64,000 nt of DNA from Gautieria morchelliformis (GCA_015179125.1 WHVA01000039.1:248001-312000), one strand, 5' to 3'. Shown: positions 23,419 through 35,096, counted from the stretch's first letter. Notes: generated by a model not told the origin, from the sequence alone. Translations and numbers: made by a program.

Positions 23419-23487
23419 TCTGACTCCAGTCGAACGACACACTCGGGCCCCACGCGGTCGGGTACCTCTACTGGCCACTCGGCTCCT

Positions 23488-25119
23488 TTGTCCTCACCCT
23501 TCCAGACCCGTTTACCACAACGCAGCAAACCACCGAGGTCCTTTCTTAACCGTATGGACGTGCCTGCCACCAGGCAGCCATACCAAGGTTCCATGTCCTC
23601 ACACAGCCGTCCCTCACACGAAGACCGAACTGCCCCCAGCTCCTCTGACGGCTTTTCACTCTCCTCTAGCTCCTCCCTTCAGCGATATCGCTCCGTCACG
23701 TGATCTCCAAGCCCACCTCCCATCCGCCGCAGGGATCGGTCCCCCCCGAGAGTTGAGACCTGCTGGTCTGACACTGATGTCCCCGAAGAACCCCATGATG
23801 ACCATGACCAAGATAAGGGAGAACCTGTCCTGCCTCATGCTGGAGACAAGCGAGGTTGTTCCTTGGACAAAGGTGGGACACGTAAGCGACCGTGAGTCTT
23901 CTTATTGCGATAACTCTCCCACCTCCTCGTGTAATGCCCTTGCAGCAAGCAAGTAGACCTGCTGTCCACTGTGGCACGTCATTTCAGGCGTGTGCATGAC
24001 ATGTAGGCGCGATTCAGGCGTATCTTACCACAAGGCATATCATACAATCCCGACGACACCCCAATGTGTACAGTGACGAGTCAATCCCTCATCATGAACT
24101 CCAGGTTTTCCTACTCGCCATGTGCTATCTGGAGAGAACTTCTACATCAACTTATACTTAGCTCTAGAAAAGCTGCATCCTGGTGTCCATGAAGTGGTCC
24201 GCCAATGCGGCCTGGAAAACCTCACCGACTTCGTACGTGACTATCCACGCTAGCAGACACAGACCACTGACGTGTGTAGCTTGAGGAGAAACGCAGTGAT
24301 GCCCGTGGAGAGGACGTGAAACGCATGAAGGACTACGCTCAGTATCTCAAGCCGGCATCCGATGCTTTCGCTCCCCCTTTAAGTCTCACCGACAAGGTCA
24401 CCCTCGGTTTCAAGCATCCTCAACTGGAACGCCTCGTGTGCCCTGTCGGCTGGCTGGACGAGTTTGACAATGGCACCAGGTTTCATCCTCATCTACTCTG
24501 TATCGATGACTCCTGATCGCCGCCATCCATTGCAGCTTTTGCCAAAAACTCATAGATGGCAAGCACATTCCCCACCCACATGACTGGCCCTTGCTTCTCT
24601 TCGATGAGGAAACCTTCAACATAGAAGATCTTATTACTAGTTTCTTGCGCAATGAGATGCTGGTACGGGTAAGTCTCTAATTTCAGTCTCTGGGCTCCGA
24701 GAAACTCATGCCCCATGACATTGAACCATTGTAGGGTTGGAGACTTATCTTTCAAGGACCCAGCACAGTAGATGGGCAGGCCTCGCGCAAAGCAACCAAA
24801 TGTGGCAATGCCCATATCAACGGCATGACACAGGTCACTGTGCCCGGCCTTGCCTATGTAGCGACGTTGGTACGTCGCTTACTTCCACACGAACATGGTA
24901 TTATCATCCCAACGCATTTTACAGTTTTACTTTGCCCTAGGATCTCAAGAAACATTTGGGGCAGGCGGTGATGACCATATGTATGACTTTTATACATTCT
25001 ACCGTGGCCTAATCACCTTTGTCAACGAGGACACTCCGTCGGCCGAGCGCGACGATTTACTTGCGTGGTGGAACCAGTGGATTATCTCTATCCTTCCTAA
25101 TGAGACCATGCACTCATGA
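23488..25119 (+). CDS. DUF6698-like agaricomycete protein, seven exons
   Basis: Exons, with phases matching: 23488-23891, 23946-23989, 24105-24232, 24280-24479, 24536-24668, 24735-24869, 24925-25119 (the 23990 donor is least sure). The N-terminus is low-complexity and S/R/P-rich, then acidic. The C-terminal two thirds contain LKPASDAFAPPLSLTDKV, GFKHPQLERLVCPVGWL, HDWPLLLFDEETF, RLIFQGPSTVDGQ, CGNAHINGMTQVTVPGLAYV and DDLLAWWNQWI. These resemble the agaricomycete family annotated DUF6698 (function unknown), from memory. A TGA at 23701-23703 lies in the first exon: it is either a nonsense change or part of a 33-nt mini-intron (23699-23731, phase-preserving). The start at 23488 is the first ATG of the frame; 23554 is an alternative. 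Confidence 0.72.
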
Positions 25120-25779
25120 TACTTACACAGGCGAGTGTTTCCTAACTATCTACACGCGGCAGGGGATGGGACTTGTGGAGCGCCCACAACGTCGGCGATG
25201 AGTCTCATGAAGGCACAAATGTGTTCGTGAGTGGTTTTGCAGGATAGTAGGAATGGATTTTCCTGAATGTGTATAAACATACCCAATCTGATTTATGCTT
25301 CATTATGTTACATTATTTGTTTTGATAGTGTGAACTGCAAGGAGAATTACAAGTAAATGTCCAATGAGCTACCGGTGTCATGGGGGTCTGGCCAACGCTG
25401 GGCACTGCAGCAAGCCTGGCCCGAGTGGGTGAGCTTGCTGCATGGAATGCCCCGTTTGCCAGGGCTTGCGGCAGATGGGAGACTGGATGGCCGCAAGCCC
25501 GTCTTCGGCACCTCCGGCTGGTCACCTCTGGTGGCACTTGCGGCAGTTGCCACCTGGGCCGCCATGCGATGGCACGCATACGGCCACTGATCGCCAGGTT
25601 CACACGGTTTTCGTGATGACTAGCCTCAGAAGAAATGTTGCACTGACACTGTGTAGGGTATATTGGCGTCGGCATTCTCAAAGGATAGGCGGCACACACA
25701 ACTGGACGAAGCGTACAAAGGAAGGAGCGTGCCAGCATCGAGGCATCGATGCATCGATATCGATTCCCACGCACGTCTG
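25120..25779. other. region without recognised gene
   Basis: The 3' flank of the DUF6698-like gene, then a GC-rich stretch open in several frames (25357-25616) with no motif. ATCGATGCATCGATATCGAT near 25744-25763 is palindromic. Nothing else was seen. Confidence 0.4.
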
Positions 25780-26045
25780 ACGTGATCACGTGACAGACGC
25801 CACACTCGGCCACGACACCCAGCCAGGAGCACGGCACACAAAATGTCCTACGCATCCGCACAAACCGCCCGTCAGGTCCAACTTCCTTCCAGAAGACGAC
25901 CACGCACTCAACCTTGCCGCCCCGATGCCGGAGAGGGCGATGGCCAGCCTGCGCGCTGCTGTGCGTGTGTCAGGATCGCGTTCCTTCTGACTCTGATCTC
26001 CTCGCAGATCGCCCGAACACTCGACGACTCACTCACATACGCCCC
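25780..26045 (-). repeat. segment A, locus 1 (uninterrupted copy)
   Basis: The reverse complement matches 51246-51454 joined to 55961-56025, the flanks of Copia-3. Here GACATTTTGTGTGCC is continuous, while at locus 2 the element sits between two GTGTG copies. Both copies keep an open frame reading YVSESSSVRAICEEIRVRRN on the segment's forward strand, followed by VVFWKEVGPDGRFVRMR in this copy, so this is probably part of an old protein-coding gene that I do not recognise. Confidence 0.85.
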
Positions 26046-26099
26046 GGGGAACCCAGCCCCGTGTGGACACGCTTCTCGAACCTCATTCCCCGCCTCCGA
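26046..26099 (+). repeat. segment B, locus 1, left piece
   Basis: Matches 50838-50891 (GTGTGGACACGCTTCTCGAA and onward) in direct orientation. It is cut at 26099 by the LINE; its last 12 bases, CCCCGCCTCCGA (26088-26099), are repeated at 32203-32214. Confidence 0.85.
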
Positions 26100-26181
26100 T
26101 CTCGAGCGGATTCCTACACACACACATATCTAAAGCCCTCAGCGATAGCTGCTATCCAACCCTAATCGACTCGAAGCCACG

Positions 26182-28149
26182 ATGTTGGCCTCGACCAGCG
26201 GGACGAGGGGCCGCAGTACGCCCACCAACAGGGTGACGCAACCCCCCACCCTAGCACAGGCAAGGCTCGACAACCAGGGACGAATAAGGCAGAAGACACC
26301 GGCTACCCAAGAGAAAGAAAAGCAGACAAAGCAGACAGAGCATACAGTAGAAGCAGACCCTCCACATGAAAAAAGGCTGCCCGCGAACCAGCCCACCACC
26401 AGAGGCACGGCCGTGGAGCCGGAGGCGCTCACACGAGAAATGATAAGAGAGCTACCGGATCAAGAGATAAAGAACATAGAGGAAGGTAAGCGATACCTAG
26501 AGCACACGTTACTGACTGTCCCAGGAACGCCATGGACGACCAACAACATGATCACGGCCTTACTTCAAGTCACGCAATACAAAGGGATCACCCAACAAGC
26601 CACCAACGCGATGAGGGCGATAGCATTTGTGCTGGAACAAGTGGACGACGACGCTAAGGGCGACAGGATTGCGGACCGCATGCAGACACAGCTGACGGGG
26701 AAGGACAGCGCGTTCGCAACGAGACTACAAGAGGCTGAGGCGGCGGTCGACAGCACGAAGGCGGCCATGGAGTCCATAATCCAGGAGGCACAGAAGGTCG
26801 CAGAGGAGGTGGCAGCAGCGGCACTATCCGTCCAAGCGGCGACGTCGTCGGTCACTACAACGGCATCGCAGCTCAAAGAAACCACCACGACCTACAAGGA
26901 TGCGGTATCCAAAGCAGCTACTTTGCCCCTGCCCCAGGCCACCAACACCACCATCACGACGGCACCAACCCTTAACGCGAGGGTCCGCGCGCGGGAAGGA
27001 GTCAAACAGCGACAGATCCTAGTTGACGCCGCGGATGCTGGCACGCAAATCCTGACGGAAATGGATAACGCTGGCCTGGCCAAGAGGGCCAATGAGATCC
27101 TGGGCACCATAGGATCGGAACACACGCACACAGTCGTCAGCGCAAGAAGGCTGATCAACGGGGGGATTTTGTTCGAAATGGACTCAGAGGAAGCCGCATC
27201 CTGGGTTAACGAAGCCCAGCACAGGCTACTCTTCACTGAGGCGCTGGCACCAGAAGCAAGAGTCGAAACCAGACTGTTCCCACTGGTAATCCAATTCATT
27301 CCCCTACATTTCGGCCCGGACAAGGACAACGAACTTCAGCACGTTGAAAGCATCAATAGACTCCCCTACGGTGCCATCGATAGAGCCAAATGGCTCAAAC
27401 CCACACATCGATGATCACCGACCCAAATGTGTGGACATGCGCTCATCACATTCACCAGCCCACAGGCTGCGAACAAAATCCTGACCAATGGGCTAATCAT
27501 ATGCCAGAAGAGAGTATATGCGGAGAAGTGCAAAAAGGAGCCGACTCGATGCCTAAAGTGCCAGGGATGGGGACACATGTCATACGCCTGCCTGCAAGCC
27601 TACGACACCTGTGGCACCTGTGGCGACAGACACAGAACATCAGCTTGCACCAACATCACCAAACTCCACTGCGCCTCATGTGACGCAAGCGACCATGCCA
27701 GCTGGGACAGATCGTGCCCCACCTTCACACGCAGATGTGATGAGATGGACGACAGGCTACCGGAAAACCTCATGCCGTACTACCCCACGGCAGAGCCGTG
27801 GACACACGTGTCGCAACCGCCCAGAACGGCTGCCCCGACACTGATGCTACCCCCGCCGTGTGGTCCAATGAACACAGAAGGATGGGAGACAGTGACATAT
27901 CGCAAAGGTACGCACAAACAATCCACACTTACCCTCCAGCCCCAGACGCGAGAACAAACTGCGGCCAACCGGGGACCTCCACCACCCGCAAGACAGGTTA
28001 GCCCTGCCACCATGCCGAACCGGATTGAGATAGCTGATCACGCTCCTGGCCGATTACAACATGATCATGGTGTTACCGAAACGCATCCCAACCCTCCAGT
28101 CAATGTCAACAAAGAACTGGACCAGGGTAGACAATGTCTTTTGTACTGA
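26182..28149 (+). pseudogene. LINE ORF1, nucleic-acid-binding protein with zinc knuckles
   Basis: The frame opens at ATG 26182, about 80 bases from the element's 5' end. It stops at TGA 27412-27414 and continues in the same frame to 28149. The first part (about 410 aa) is charged and Ala/Thr/Gln-rich with likely coiled-coil stretches (KAAMESIIQEAQKVAEEV). After the TGA come three Cys/His knuckles (CLKCQGWGHMSYAC, CGTCGDRHRTSAC, CASCDASDHASWDRSC). ORF1 proteins coat LINE RNA. The last 35 or so codons run into ORF2 sequence out of frame because of a deletion near 28040. Confidence 0.82.
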
Positions 28150-31100
28150 TAATGTGGCAGGCTCGGTCACCAAGTGTGACACCAATCCAGGCATGCGTGG
28201 ACCGGGCACCGACCATGTGCCCATTCACACCATACTTGACGTCGAGATAGCGATCGACCCGCCAGTTCCCTTCCGCAACTTCAGGACAGTCGACTGGGAA
28301 TACTTCAGGGAGGAGCTGGCAGAGCAACTGGAGCACCTCCCAGACCCGCGGGAGCTCAAGACCACAGATGAGTTCAATCAAGCTGTCGATGCGCTGACTG
28401 TGGCCATACAGGCAACTATAGAAATCGCGGTGCCGCTCTCCAAACCAGTCCCACATTCGCGCGGGTGGTGGAGCAAAGAGCTATCAGTTTTAAAGAGGGA
28501 AAAGAACAGGATAAATAACCTATCCTATACCTATCGCGCGATGACTGACCACCCCTCCCATGAAGAACACCGGCAGATCAGTGAAAAATACAGGGATGAA
28601 ATAAAAAAGGCCAAAACACAGCATTGGGTCGACTACCTGGAAGACCTGGATGACGACCTGATCTGGTCGGCCAATGGGTACCTGTCCAACACGGCCACAG
28701 ACGGCGGGAAGTCAAGAATACCCTCGTTGGAAACCTTAAGCTCAGATGGCGCTGCTCGCATGGCGGAATCCAACGAGGACAAGAGCCAAGCCTTAGCGGC
28801 GGCATTCTTTCCACCCAAACCAGCCACCTCCCACGTCCCAAGCAACCACAAGTACCCAAGAGAGTCAACTACCGGTTCCAGCTCCACGAGGCCCAGCTCC
28901 GACACCAAATTGCCAAGCTGAAGCCACACAAAGCCCCGGGGGACGATGGGATACCCAACGTCGTTCTCAAAGAATCGGTGGAACTACTTGTTGGATACCT
29001 ACTGTGGATCTACAGAGCCGTGTTTGCGCTGCAAACCTATAGTGACGGGTGGAAATCATGGATAACGGTGGTCCTCCGGAAGCCGGGAAAGGCCAGTTAC
29101 AACACCCCTAAGTCCCATCGCCCCATTGCACTATATAACACTATGGGAAAACTACTGACAGCAATAATAACAGAAGACATGGTTTACATGACTGAAAGAT
29201 ATCATTTACTCCCAGCCAATCACTTCGGGGGCAGGCCCGGCAGAACAACCACAGACTCACTCCACCTAGTCGTCAACAAGATCAAAGGTGCGTGGAGGCG
29301 CAAGAAAGTCGCTGTCATGCTGTTTCTAGACATAGAGGGTGCCTTCCCTCACGCCGTCACCGACTGCCTCTTACACAACATGCGAAAGCGGCGGATACCG
29401 GAAGAGTACGTACTATTCACGGAAAGGATGCTAACAGACCGACGCACGCGGCTGAGGTTCGATGGCTACCTCTCGGACTTGGTAACCATCGACAACGGTA
29501 TAGGCCAAGGAGACCCACTCTCCATGATACTATACCTATTCTACAACACAGACCTCGTCGACATAGCATCAGCGAAGGGACAGGCCGCGGTAGCATTCGT
29601 GGACGACGCCAACCTCTACGCAGAGGGTGACAGTTACGAGGAAGCATACGACAGCCTAAGTGAGATGCTACTCAAACCCGGGGGAGCGAGAGAGTGGACG
29701 GAGACACACCATTCGAGATTTGAAAAGAGCAAGTTCGCAATGGTATGCTTCTCTCGTCGCAGAATCCCTGACCCAGCGCGGCCGGGCAAGACCCTACCCG
29801 ACATCAAGCCGGGCTTTGTATATGAGGGGGTGATGGTCCAACCCCAGGAATCACACAAGTTTCTGGGGGTCTCTTAGACGAGGAACTAAGGTGGAAAATA
29901 CAGGCAGAGAAGGCCGTAGCCAAAGCCGCTAAGTGGACATTATTGTTTCGCAGACTATCTAAGCCCTCGACAGGTGTACGTGCAAAATACATGTGACAAC
30001 TGTACTCCGCAGTGGCAATACCGAAATTCACCTACGCCGCCGACGTATGGTTCACTCCAGTCAGGAGACATGCAGGGAGGAAGAAGGCAACTGGATCAGT
30101 GGGAGTGGTACGCAAACTGACATCTGTGCAAAGGATATCGACCATAGCCATCACGGGAGCTATGAAAACCACAGCGACCGACATCCTGGAAGCTCACGCC
30201 AACGTCCTCCCAGTGGAACTCCTCCTGCTTTACGTCTGTTCCCGGGCCGCGCTTCGCCTAGTCACCCTCCCAACATCTCACCCCCTGCACAAACCTGTCA
30301 AGGCCTGTGCTAACAGGATCATTCGCCGTCACCCGTCCCCCCTCCACAACCTGATGCGCACGTTTGACCTGAAGCCGACTGACTATGAGACCATCACACC
30401 GGCGCTCCGGCCACCGAATCAGCCTCCACTCTTCGAGACCGACATACCTGACTTGAGAGAGGAATCCAAGGAGGCCGACTCAGCGAACACCTCCAACGCC
30501 AAGATCTACATGGACGGCTCAGGGGTAGACGGGAACGCGGCTGCATTGGCGGTCCTATACAGGAGAGGGGGAGGCACCAGAACGTCAAGGTACTGTCTAG
30601 GAACGCTAGCTGACCACACAACGTATGAGGCGGAGGCCACGGGAGTCATCTTAGCACTCGAACTGCTGCTGAAGGAAAGGGGTGTCGGCACGGCGACGAT
30701 CCTCCTGGATAACCAGGCGGTCATTCAGTCCCTCAACCACATCAACCCACGGCCGGCTCAGCACATACTCGATCATGCGCGCGAGCTGGCCAACAGAATC
30801 GCCGCCCCATCCAGACGACGGAAGACTGAACTGAGAATCACATGGATCTCAGGCCATGACGATGTGAGTGGGAACGAGAGAGCAGATGCAGAGGCGAAGA
30901 AGGCCGCAAAGGGAGACGTTACCCAGGCGAGTGAACTACCAGCCTATCTCGCCACAGACCCCCTACCCCGCAGCGTAGCCGCTGCCCACCAATGTTTCAG
31001 AGTATACCTATGGGACCTGTGGAGGGTGAGATGGATGGCGTCGCCACGATATGCACAAATGGCGGCGATCGACGACAATCTCCCGACCAAGAGCTACTTC

Positions 31101-31638
31101 AAAGACATAGCTGGCTTTACGAGGGCACAGACCAGTCTCATGACACAACTTCGCACCACGCTGGAGCGGTGGCTCCTGGAGCGGAGTAGGCCAGAGACCC
31201 GGCCCTGGGCTGAGGTACAGCCAGGGAGTCGGGGTACTGTAGTAGTCACTGTCACATAGATTAGGTCACAGAGAATCCCTTCTGCCGCTACCTTCAGCAG
31301 GCTTCCGCTGCGAGCATCCCAGCTCTTCTCCCTGAGTACTGAGAGCTGCCTCTCCAACGCACATCCCGCTCAACGGCCACTTGTACCGCATAAGGAGGTC
31401 CCAGTCCCCGCTCTGTCCAGCCTGCACCGGGGCGGAAGAAACCATCCACCACTATCTCTTTGATTGCCGAGCACACGAGCATGCAAGAGTAGCGTTGAGG
31501 AGGAAACTAGGACGAAGGTCAAAATCGTTAAGGGATCTCTTGGGATCACGCAAGGCCATGACGGCGACACTGGCTTATGTAGCAGCAACGAAGAGACTAC
31601 AAGCGATATTCGGTGATGTAAACCCCCCTCATAATTAA
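28046..31638 (+). pseudogene. LINE ORF2 remnant: endonuclease end, reverse transcriptase, RNase H
   Basis: The reading begins in the last part of an APE-like endonuclease (LLADYNMIMVLPK, WTRVDNVFC, GTDHVPIHT). The N-terminal endonuclease with its catalytic residues is absent. A one-base loss near 28860 shifts into the RT (KPHKAPGDDGIPNVV, SHRPIALYNTMGKLL, NHFGGRPGRTTTD, LDIEGAFPHAV, GIGQGDPLSMILYL, AFVDDANLYAEG). A second shift near 29871 and TGA at 29994-29996 precede RNase H (IYMDGSGVDG, EAEATGVILALELL, LLDNQAVIQSL, ISGHDDVSGNERAD). After an insertion the C-terminal motif resumes (CPACTGAEETIHHYLFDC, near 31414-31467) and the frame ends at 31638. It cannot make a functional protein. Confidence 0.88.
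31158..31353. other. about 195-bp insertion inside LINE ORF2
   Basis: ORF2 reads MTQLRT up to about 31158 and resumes with HIPLNGHLYRIRRS at about 31354. The intervening DNA has no frame compatible with either side and is bounded by ACGC on both ends. It could be a small non-autonomous element or a local rearrangement. No second copy was found in the window. Confidence 0.45.
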
Positions 31639-32177
31639 AAAAGAATTCAAACGTCACTCTGGTAGATCACATGAGACTCTCACACAAGTGGACCTGACTA
31701 CGAGACTGCCCCACCCACCGATATGAACACACTATGCCTGCCCCACCCTCCTATGACACACAACACTCGCGCATCGACATGGGCAAGACTCGGCTCAGCA
31801 AGGCGGGAACGGACGGCCACACCACCGGCACCACAAGAAAAACACCGGACGACCCATCCTCTCACCTACGCCTGTGACGCTCTCCTTTGTCGTGCCAGCC
31901 CGCTTCGGCGGCCGAGCACTTACCAAGCCTGACTACCCCACACGACACAGACAAACCGAGGAGAGACACTACCTAAACCAGCGGCATGGGGCGACAAACA
32001 CCCCCAAGGGGGGTGGGCCGGCGGGGGGAAGGACCCGTCGTCGGTGCGGTCGCCAATGCAGGGACACAGGAAGCCGGGAGACCCAGGGAGAGAGGGGAAA
32101 GGCCCGTGCTTACCGTAGGTAGAGACAGTACAATGACCACCATAGGCACGACGCCTGCGGTCGAATAAAATGATGAG

Positions 32178-32200
32178 AAAAAAAAAAAAAAAAAAAAAAA
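32178..32200 (+). repeat. LINE 3' poly(A) tail
   Basis: 23 uninterrupted adenines after AATAAAATGATGAG, followed by the 3' target-site duplication. This is the mark of target-primed reverse transcription. Confidence 0.93.
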
Positions 32201-32214
32201 TACCCCGCCTCCGA

Positions 32215-32575
32215 CTACCTCAGCCCGTCTCCGGGCCCTGGCGCCTTTGCACTCCTGCCCCCTCGCACATCGTGCTGTGCTCGGTGCTGACTGCCCGCTT
32301 AGGCTGGGTATTGCGTAGGCGGGCACGCCGGAGGTGGCGATGGCACTGAGGCGTCTTTGTATGTGAGTGTGGCGCGCGTTCCCTGGGCTTGGTGCCTGTT
32401 TTGTGCTTTCTGGAGTAGATTTCTGACGCCTGTATTCCTCCCATTCGCATGCACGTGATACGCTTCCCACCCGTCTTTCCCACAACCCCTTACGCTTACG
32501 CTACCCCGTCCCCGCAGCGCCTCGCGATGGCCCACCTCCTCGGCCAGCTCGGCATCCGCTGTTGCTCGTCCGCGC
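32215..32575 (+). repeat. segment B, locus 1, right piece
   Basis: Matches 50892-51245 in direct orientation. It contains an intron-like acceptor (CCGTCCCCGCAG) followed by a conserved coding-like stretch reading RLAMAHLLGQLGI in both copies. The gene is not recognised. Minus-strand frames here are shadows. Confidence 0.85.
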
Positions 32576-32700
32576 CGCCCGAGGCGTGAGCGTCGAGGTG
32601 GGTCCTGCCCCTGTTGTCTCTCTGCATTGCGGTTCTGACGGTGTGTGTGCATGTAAGTTAATTGATGTCTAGCGAACCCTCACTCGGTGTCTCGCCGCCT
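32576..32700 (+). repeat. segment C, locus 1
   Basis: The reverse complement matches 50695-50834, including AATTGATGTCTAGCGAACCC and the GTGTGTGTGCATG run. It is inverted relative to segment B when the two loci are compared. Confidence 0.85.
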
Positions 32701-32711
32701 CTCCCACTGTC

Positions 32712-32934
32712 GTTTTCTCTCCCCCCCGGCCTGACGCGCGGATTCGTGCCGCATTTCGTGTCTCTCGTACACACCGCGTTGCTGGCCGCGTAGGGCGCGC
32801 TGGGCCCGGGGTTTGTGAGTCGCGTTTCCTTTCGTTGCGTCGTTATTTTGCATATGTTGCTCCTGGTAGTTTTCTCTCCCCCGGGCCCGGCGCGCGGATT
32901 CGTGCCGCATTTCGTGTCCCTCGTACTCACCACC
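32712..32934. repeat. direct repeat pair, about 63 bp, 158-bp period
   Basis: The block TTTTCTCTCCCCC-GGC-GCGCGGATTCGTGCCGCATTTCGTGTC-CTCGTAC occurs at 32712-32774 and 32870-32934 with few differences. Both copies sit upstream of a coding-like exon near 33058. Confidence 0.75.
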
Positions 32935-32939
32935 CATTC

Positions 32940-33330
32940 TCTCTCACCCACCATCCCATCAACTTTAATAACACCCCCCTCTCCTAGTCCCTCCCTCCCC
33001 CGCACCGCCACACGCTCCCACAACCAACGCGCGGCATTCCTCAGCTTCGCGCCCGCGCAGCACAAGCAGGGCCACGCGCACTCGTACGCGGTCCTGCACC
33101 AGGGTGCGTTCAAATTTGTGTTACTCTTTGCGTTCCATTCGTGTCATTCTTTTTCGCTATGTTCCCTTTGCACTTCCTTTTTTTCCCTTGTTGGGTTCGA
33201 CGTGCCCCGCATCACGGAGGAAGAGTCTGATCGAAGATGGAGAAGAAGATGAGGGAGACGAGGAGGAAGTCGAGGATGGAGATGGTGACGAGGGAGGTGA
33301 TGGAGATGGGTATGACTCCGTGTGAGCCTC
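32940..33330 (+). other. possible exon remnants of an unrecognised gene
   Basis: After an acceptor at 33053-33058 (GCGCAG) a short open stretch (HKQGHAHSYAVLHQ) ends at a GT donor (GTGCGTTC, 33103). Further on, a run reading EEDEGDEEEVEDGDGDEGG ends in TGA at 33323-33325, an acidic tail. It could belong to the same old gene as segments A-C. Support is only splice-like signals and composition. Confidence 0.3.
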
Positions 33331-33694
33331 ATCTTGCCATCGGGAATGAGCTGCGAGGGTTACCTATTCGTGTAAGTTGGATAAAGGCCAATTGCATACT
33401 TGTGTAAAAGGGTTCTACAATGCTTACTGTAACTTCCACTTGGGACCCTGTGGAACAATTATAAAATACTACAATGAGCCTCAAGTCTGGCCTGAGGAGT
33501 GTATGGGTATGCAATGTACGGCCCTTCCAAGCGTATATGAGGCGCTGGCATGATTACGAAAACCGCAAGCGCTTACACAGTGGTAATCATCGATTGCGGT
33601 TTCGCCGATGTCGTCCTACCACCCACCTTGAACACGAACAATGAACACCGTTAGGGGCAACGTTAAAGGTACAATAGTGTAAGTCCATGCTCAC
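33331..33694. other. spacer without recognised feature
   Basis: AT-richer sequence with an imperfect inverted pair AACCGCAA / TTGCGGTT at about 33560-33602. No gene was seen. Confidence 0.4.
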
Positions 33695-34840
33695 TTTTCT
33701 AGGAGCCAACTGTTCACTCTCCACCCCGAAGTATTCCTGCAGGAATCAAAGTTTCAGGAAAGACTCTTTCGTTGCCGCTGCCTATTGCATACGGACTCTT
33801 GTAGATCGACAACAGACATGAAATGCACCCATCCTCCCAATACGTACACACTGTTCGGCAAGCGTCCTAGTCACTGCTTCGTGAAACTCTTCGTCGATAA
33901 CGATACCAGAAGACTGCGTTAGCTGCAATACTGCCTCGTGGAATGAGCCATTCTATTTGTGTTTTAATTCCAGTGTTATTCTCTCGATGTGATCTTAAAC
34001 CCATACACAGCTTCCACTTGAATGGGTCTTCTGTGTCGGAAGTTGAAGTATATGGGCGTCGTACCTTCACACGTCATGACTACATAGGCAGTGCGAAGGA
34101 AAGGATTGAGTTGCTTCTTGCAGAAGGAACAACTGGAGGTCAGTCCGTTTGGCTCATCGATGGAATCCACACGTAATCACCGAACACAGCAGCCGTTGCT
34201 CACAAACTGCGAAAATCAGATAAGTCAGGGAAGATGCATGGGGTTCTGACTGTGCTAGAGTTCACCCCGCGTTTTCGCGACATCCGACGACGCGCTCGAG
34301 GCCCAGTTGAACGAAGCAGCCTGTAGAACGAGGTCAATGATATGTTCTCCACACCATCCCTAATTGATGCAAGGGCTGGGGATGATGTCGCCACTTCCAC
34401 CATCAATACTCTCAATACAATATCGGCGACTTGGGCTCCCCTTGTGGACAATATCAGACTGTTTACTGATATCGTGGACAAGGCCTCAGAGGTATGTTAG
34501 GCTGGTCTTCTCCATTGTCTCATTTACACGGTGCGCTTGGTTTTAAGTCCAACCTGTCCCTAGCTCACAAGGTACATACACCAACCGAGACATAGCTGAA
34601 ATTTGGGGTTTGAGACGATCATTGATCAGATGGACCAGGATGATAGCATCGATGGTCTGGCGAAAATGATTGGCGACGCCTATGCATTCGTCCATCAGGC
34701 CGAGCGGTTGAAGTAAATTGAAGCGCACAGATCAATTATTCTATCCTTGGCGCAACACGCAACAGACATTAGAGTGCAGCTACTTTATTCGCGCCTACGC
34801 AAAAAAACAAGGATTTCTGTATGTTGGACCCACTGTCAGA
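33695..34840 (+). pseudogene. NLR N-terminal region (C2 plus helical domain), second copy
   Basis: A plus-strand paralogue of the NLR 5' part at 9750-10800. It shares the C2 pieces (KLFVDN, EVEVYGRRTFTRHDYIGSAKERIELL) and an intron donor at the same place (GAG|GTCAGTCC near 34138, acceptor GTCAG|GGAAG near 34229). It also shares the helical region (TVLEFTPRF, TWAPLVDNIRLFTDIVD). It retains a stretch lost from the other copy: FVHQAERLK and SIILSLAQHATDIRVQLL (34620-34790). Frameshifts in the first C2 half and beyond, and absence of an NTPase exon, make it a truncated pseudogene. Confidence 0.7.
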
Positions 34841-35096
34841 GGACGCGTGGGTTTATAAGTATATCATGGACGTAGGTTCACTCAGCTGTCAGGGGGACTG
34901 TACCTTGTCCACGTGTGCTGAGTACAATGCAGATAGTTGAGAATGCGTGGAGCACGCGATCTAAGCGGCTCTGAGCCAATGTACTTATTCCCAGCCCCGT
35001 TTGGTACGCGGAACATATCATGCCCTGGGTACACTATATTCCCGGCCCCTTCCCGCCGTGTTCCCCTACTGCATCTTACTCGCCGCCCTTCCGCAG

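Larger units (their letters stand above)
26100..32202 (+). mobile_element. LINE (non-LTR) retrotransposon with RNase H, internally deleted
   Basis: The body is bounded by the 12-bp target duplication CCCCGCCTCCGA and ends in 23 adenines (32178-32200). ORF1 has zinc knuckles. ORF2 has the end of an APE-type endonuclease, an RT with an FVDD box, RNase H and a C-terminal Cys/His motif. This layout fits the Tad-like LINEs of fungi. Locus 2 at 50835-51245 has the site empty. Internal damage: most of the endonuclease is missing, with in-frame TGAs, small indels and a roughly 195-bp insertion near the end of ORF2. Confidence 0.92.

Noticed and set aside
25313-25903. 196-codon minus-strand ORF as a gene
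   Set aside because: Only its first part (VVFWKEVGPDGRFVRMR) lies in repeat segment A and looks coding; the rest has no support and no second copy.
31973-32485. 170-codon minus-strand ORF rich in phenylalanine
   Set aside because: It reads antisense through the LINE poly(A) tail into segment B and cannot be an evolved gene.
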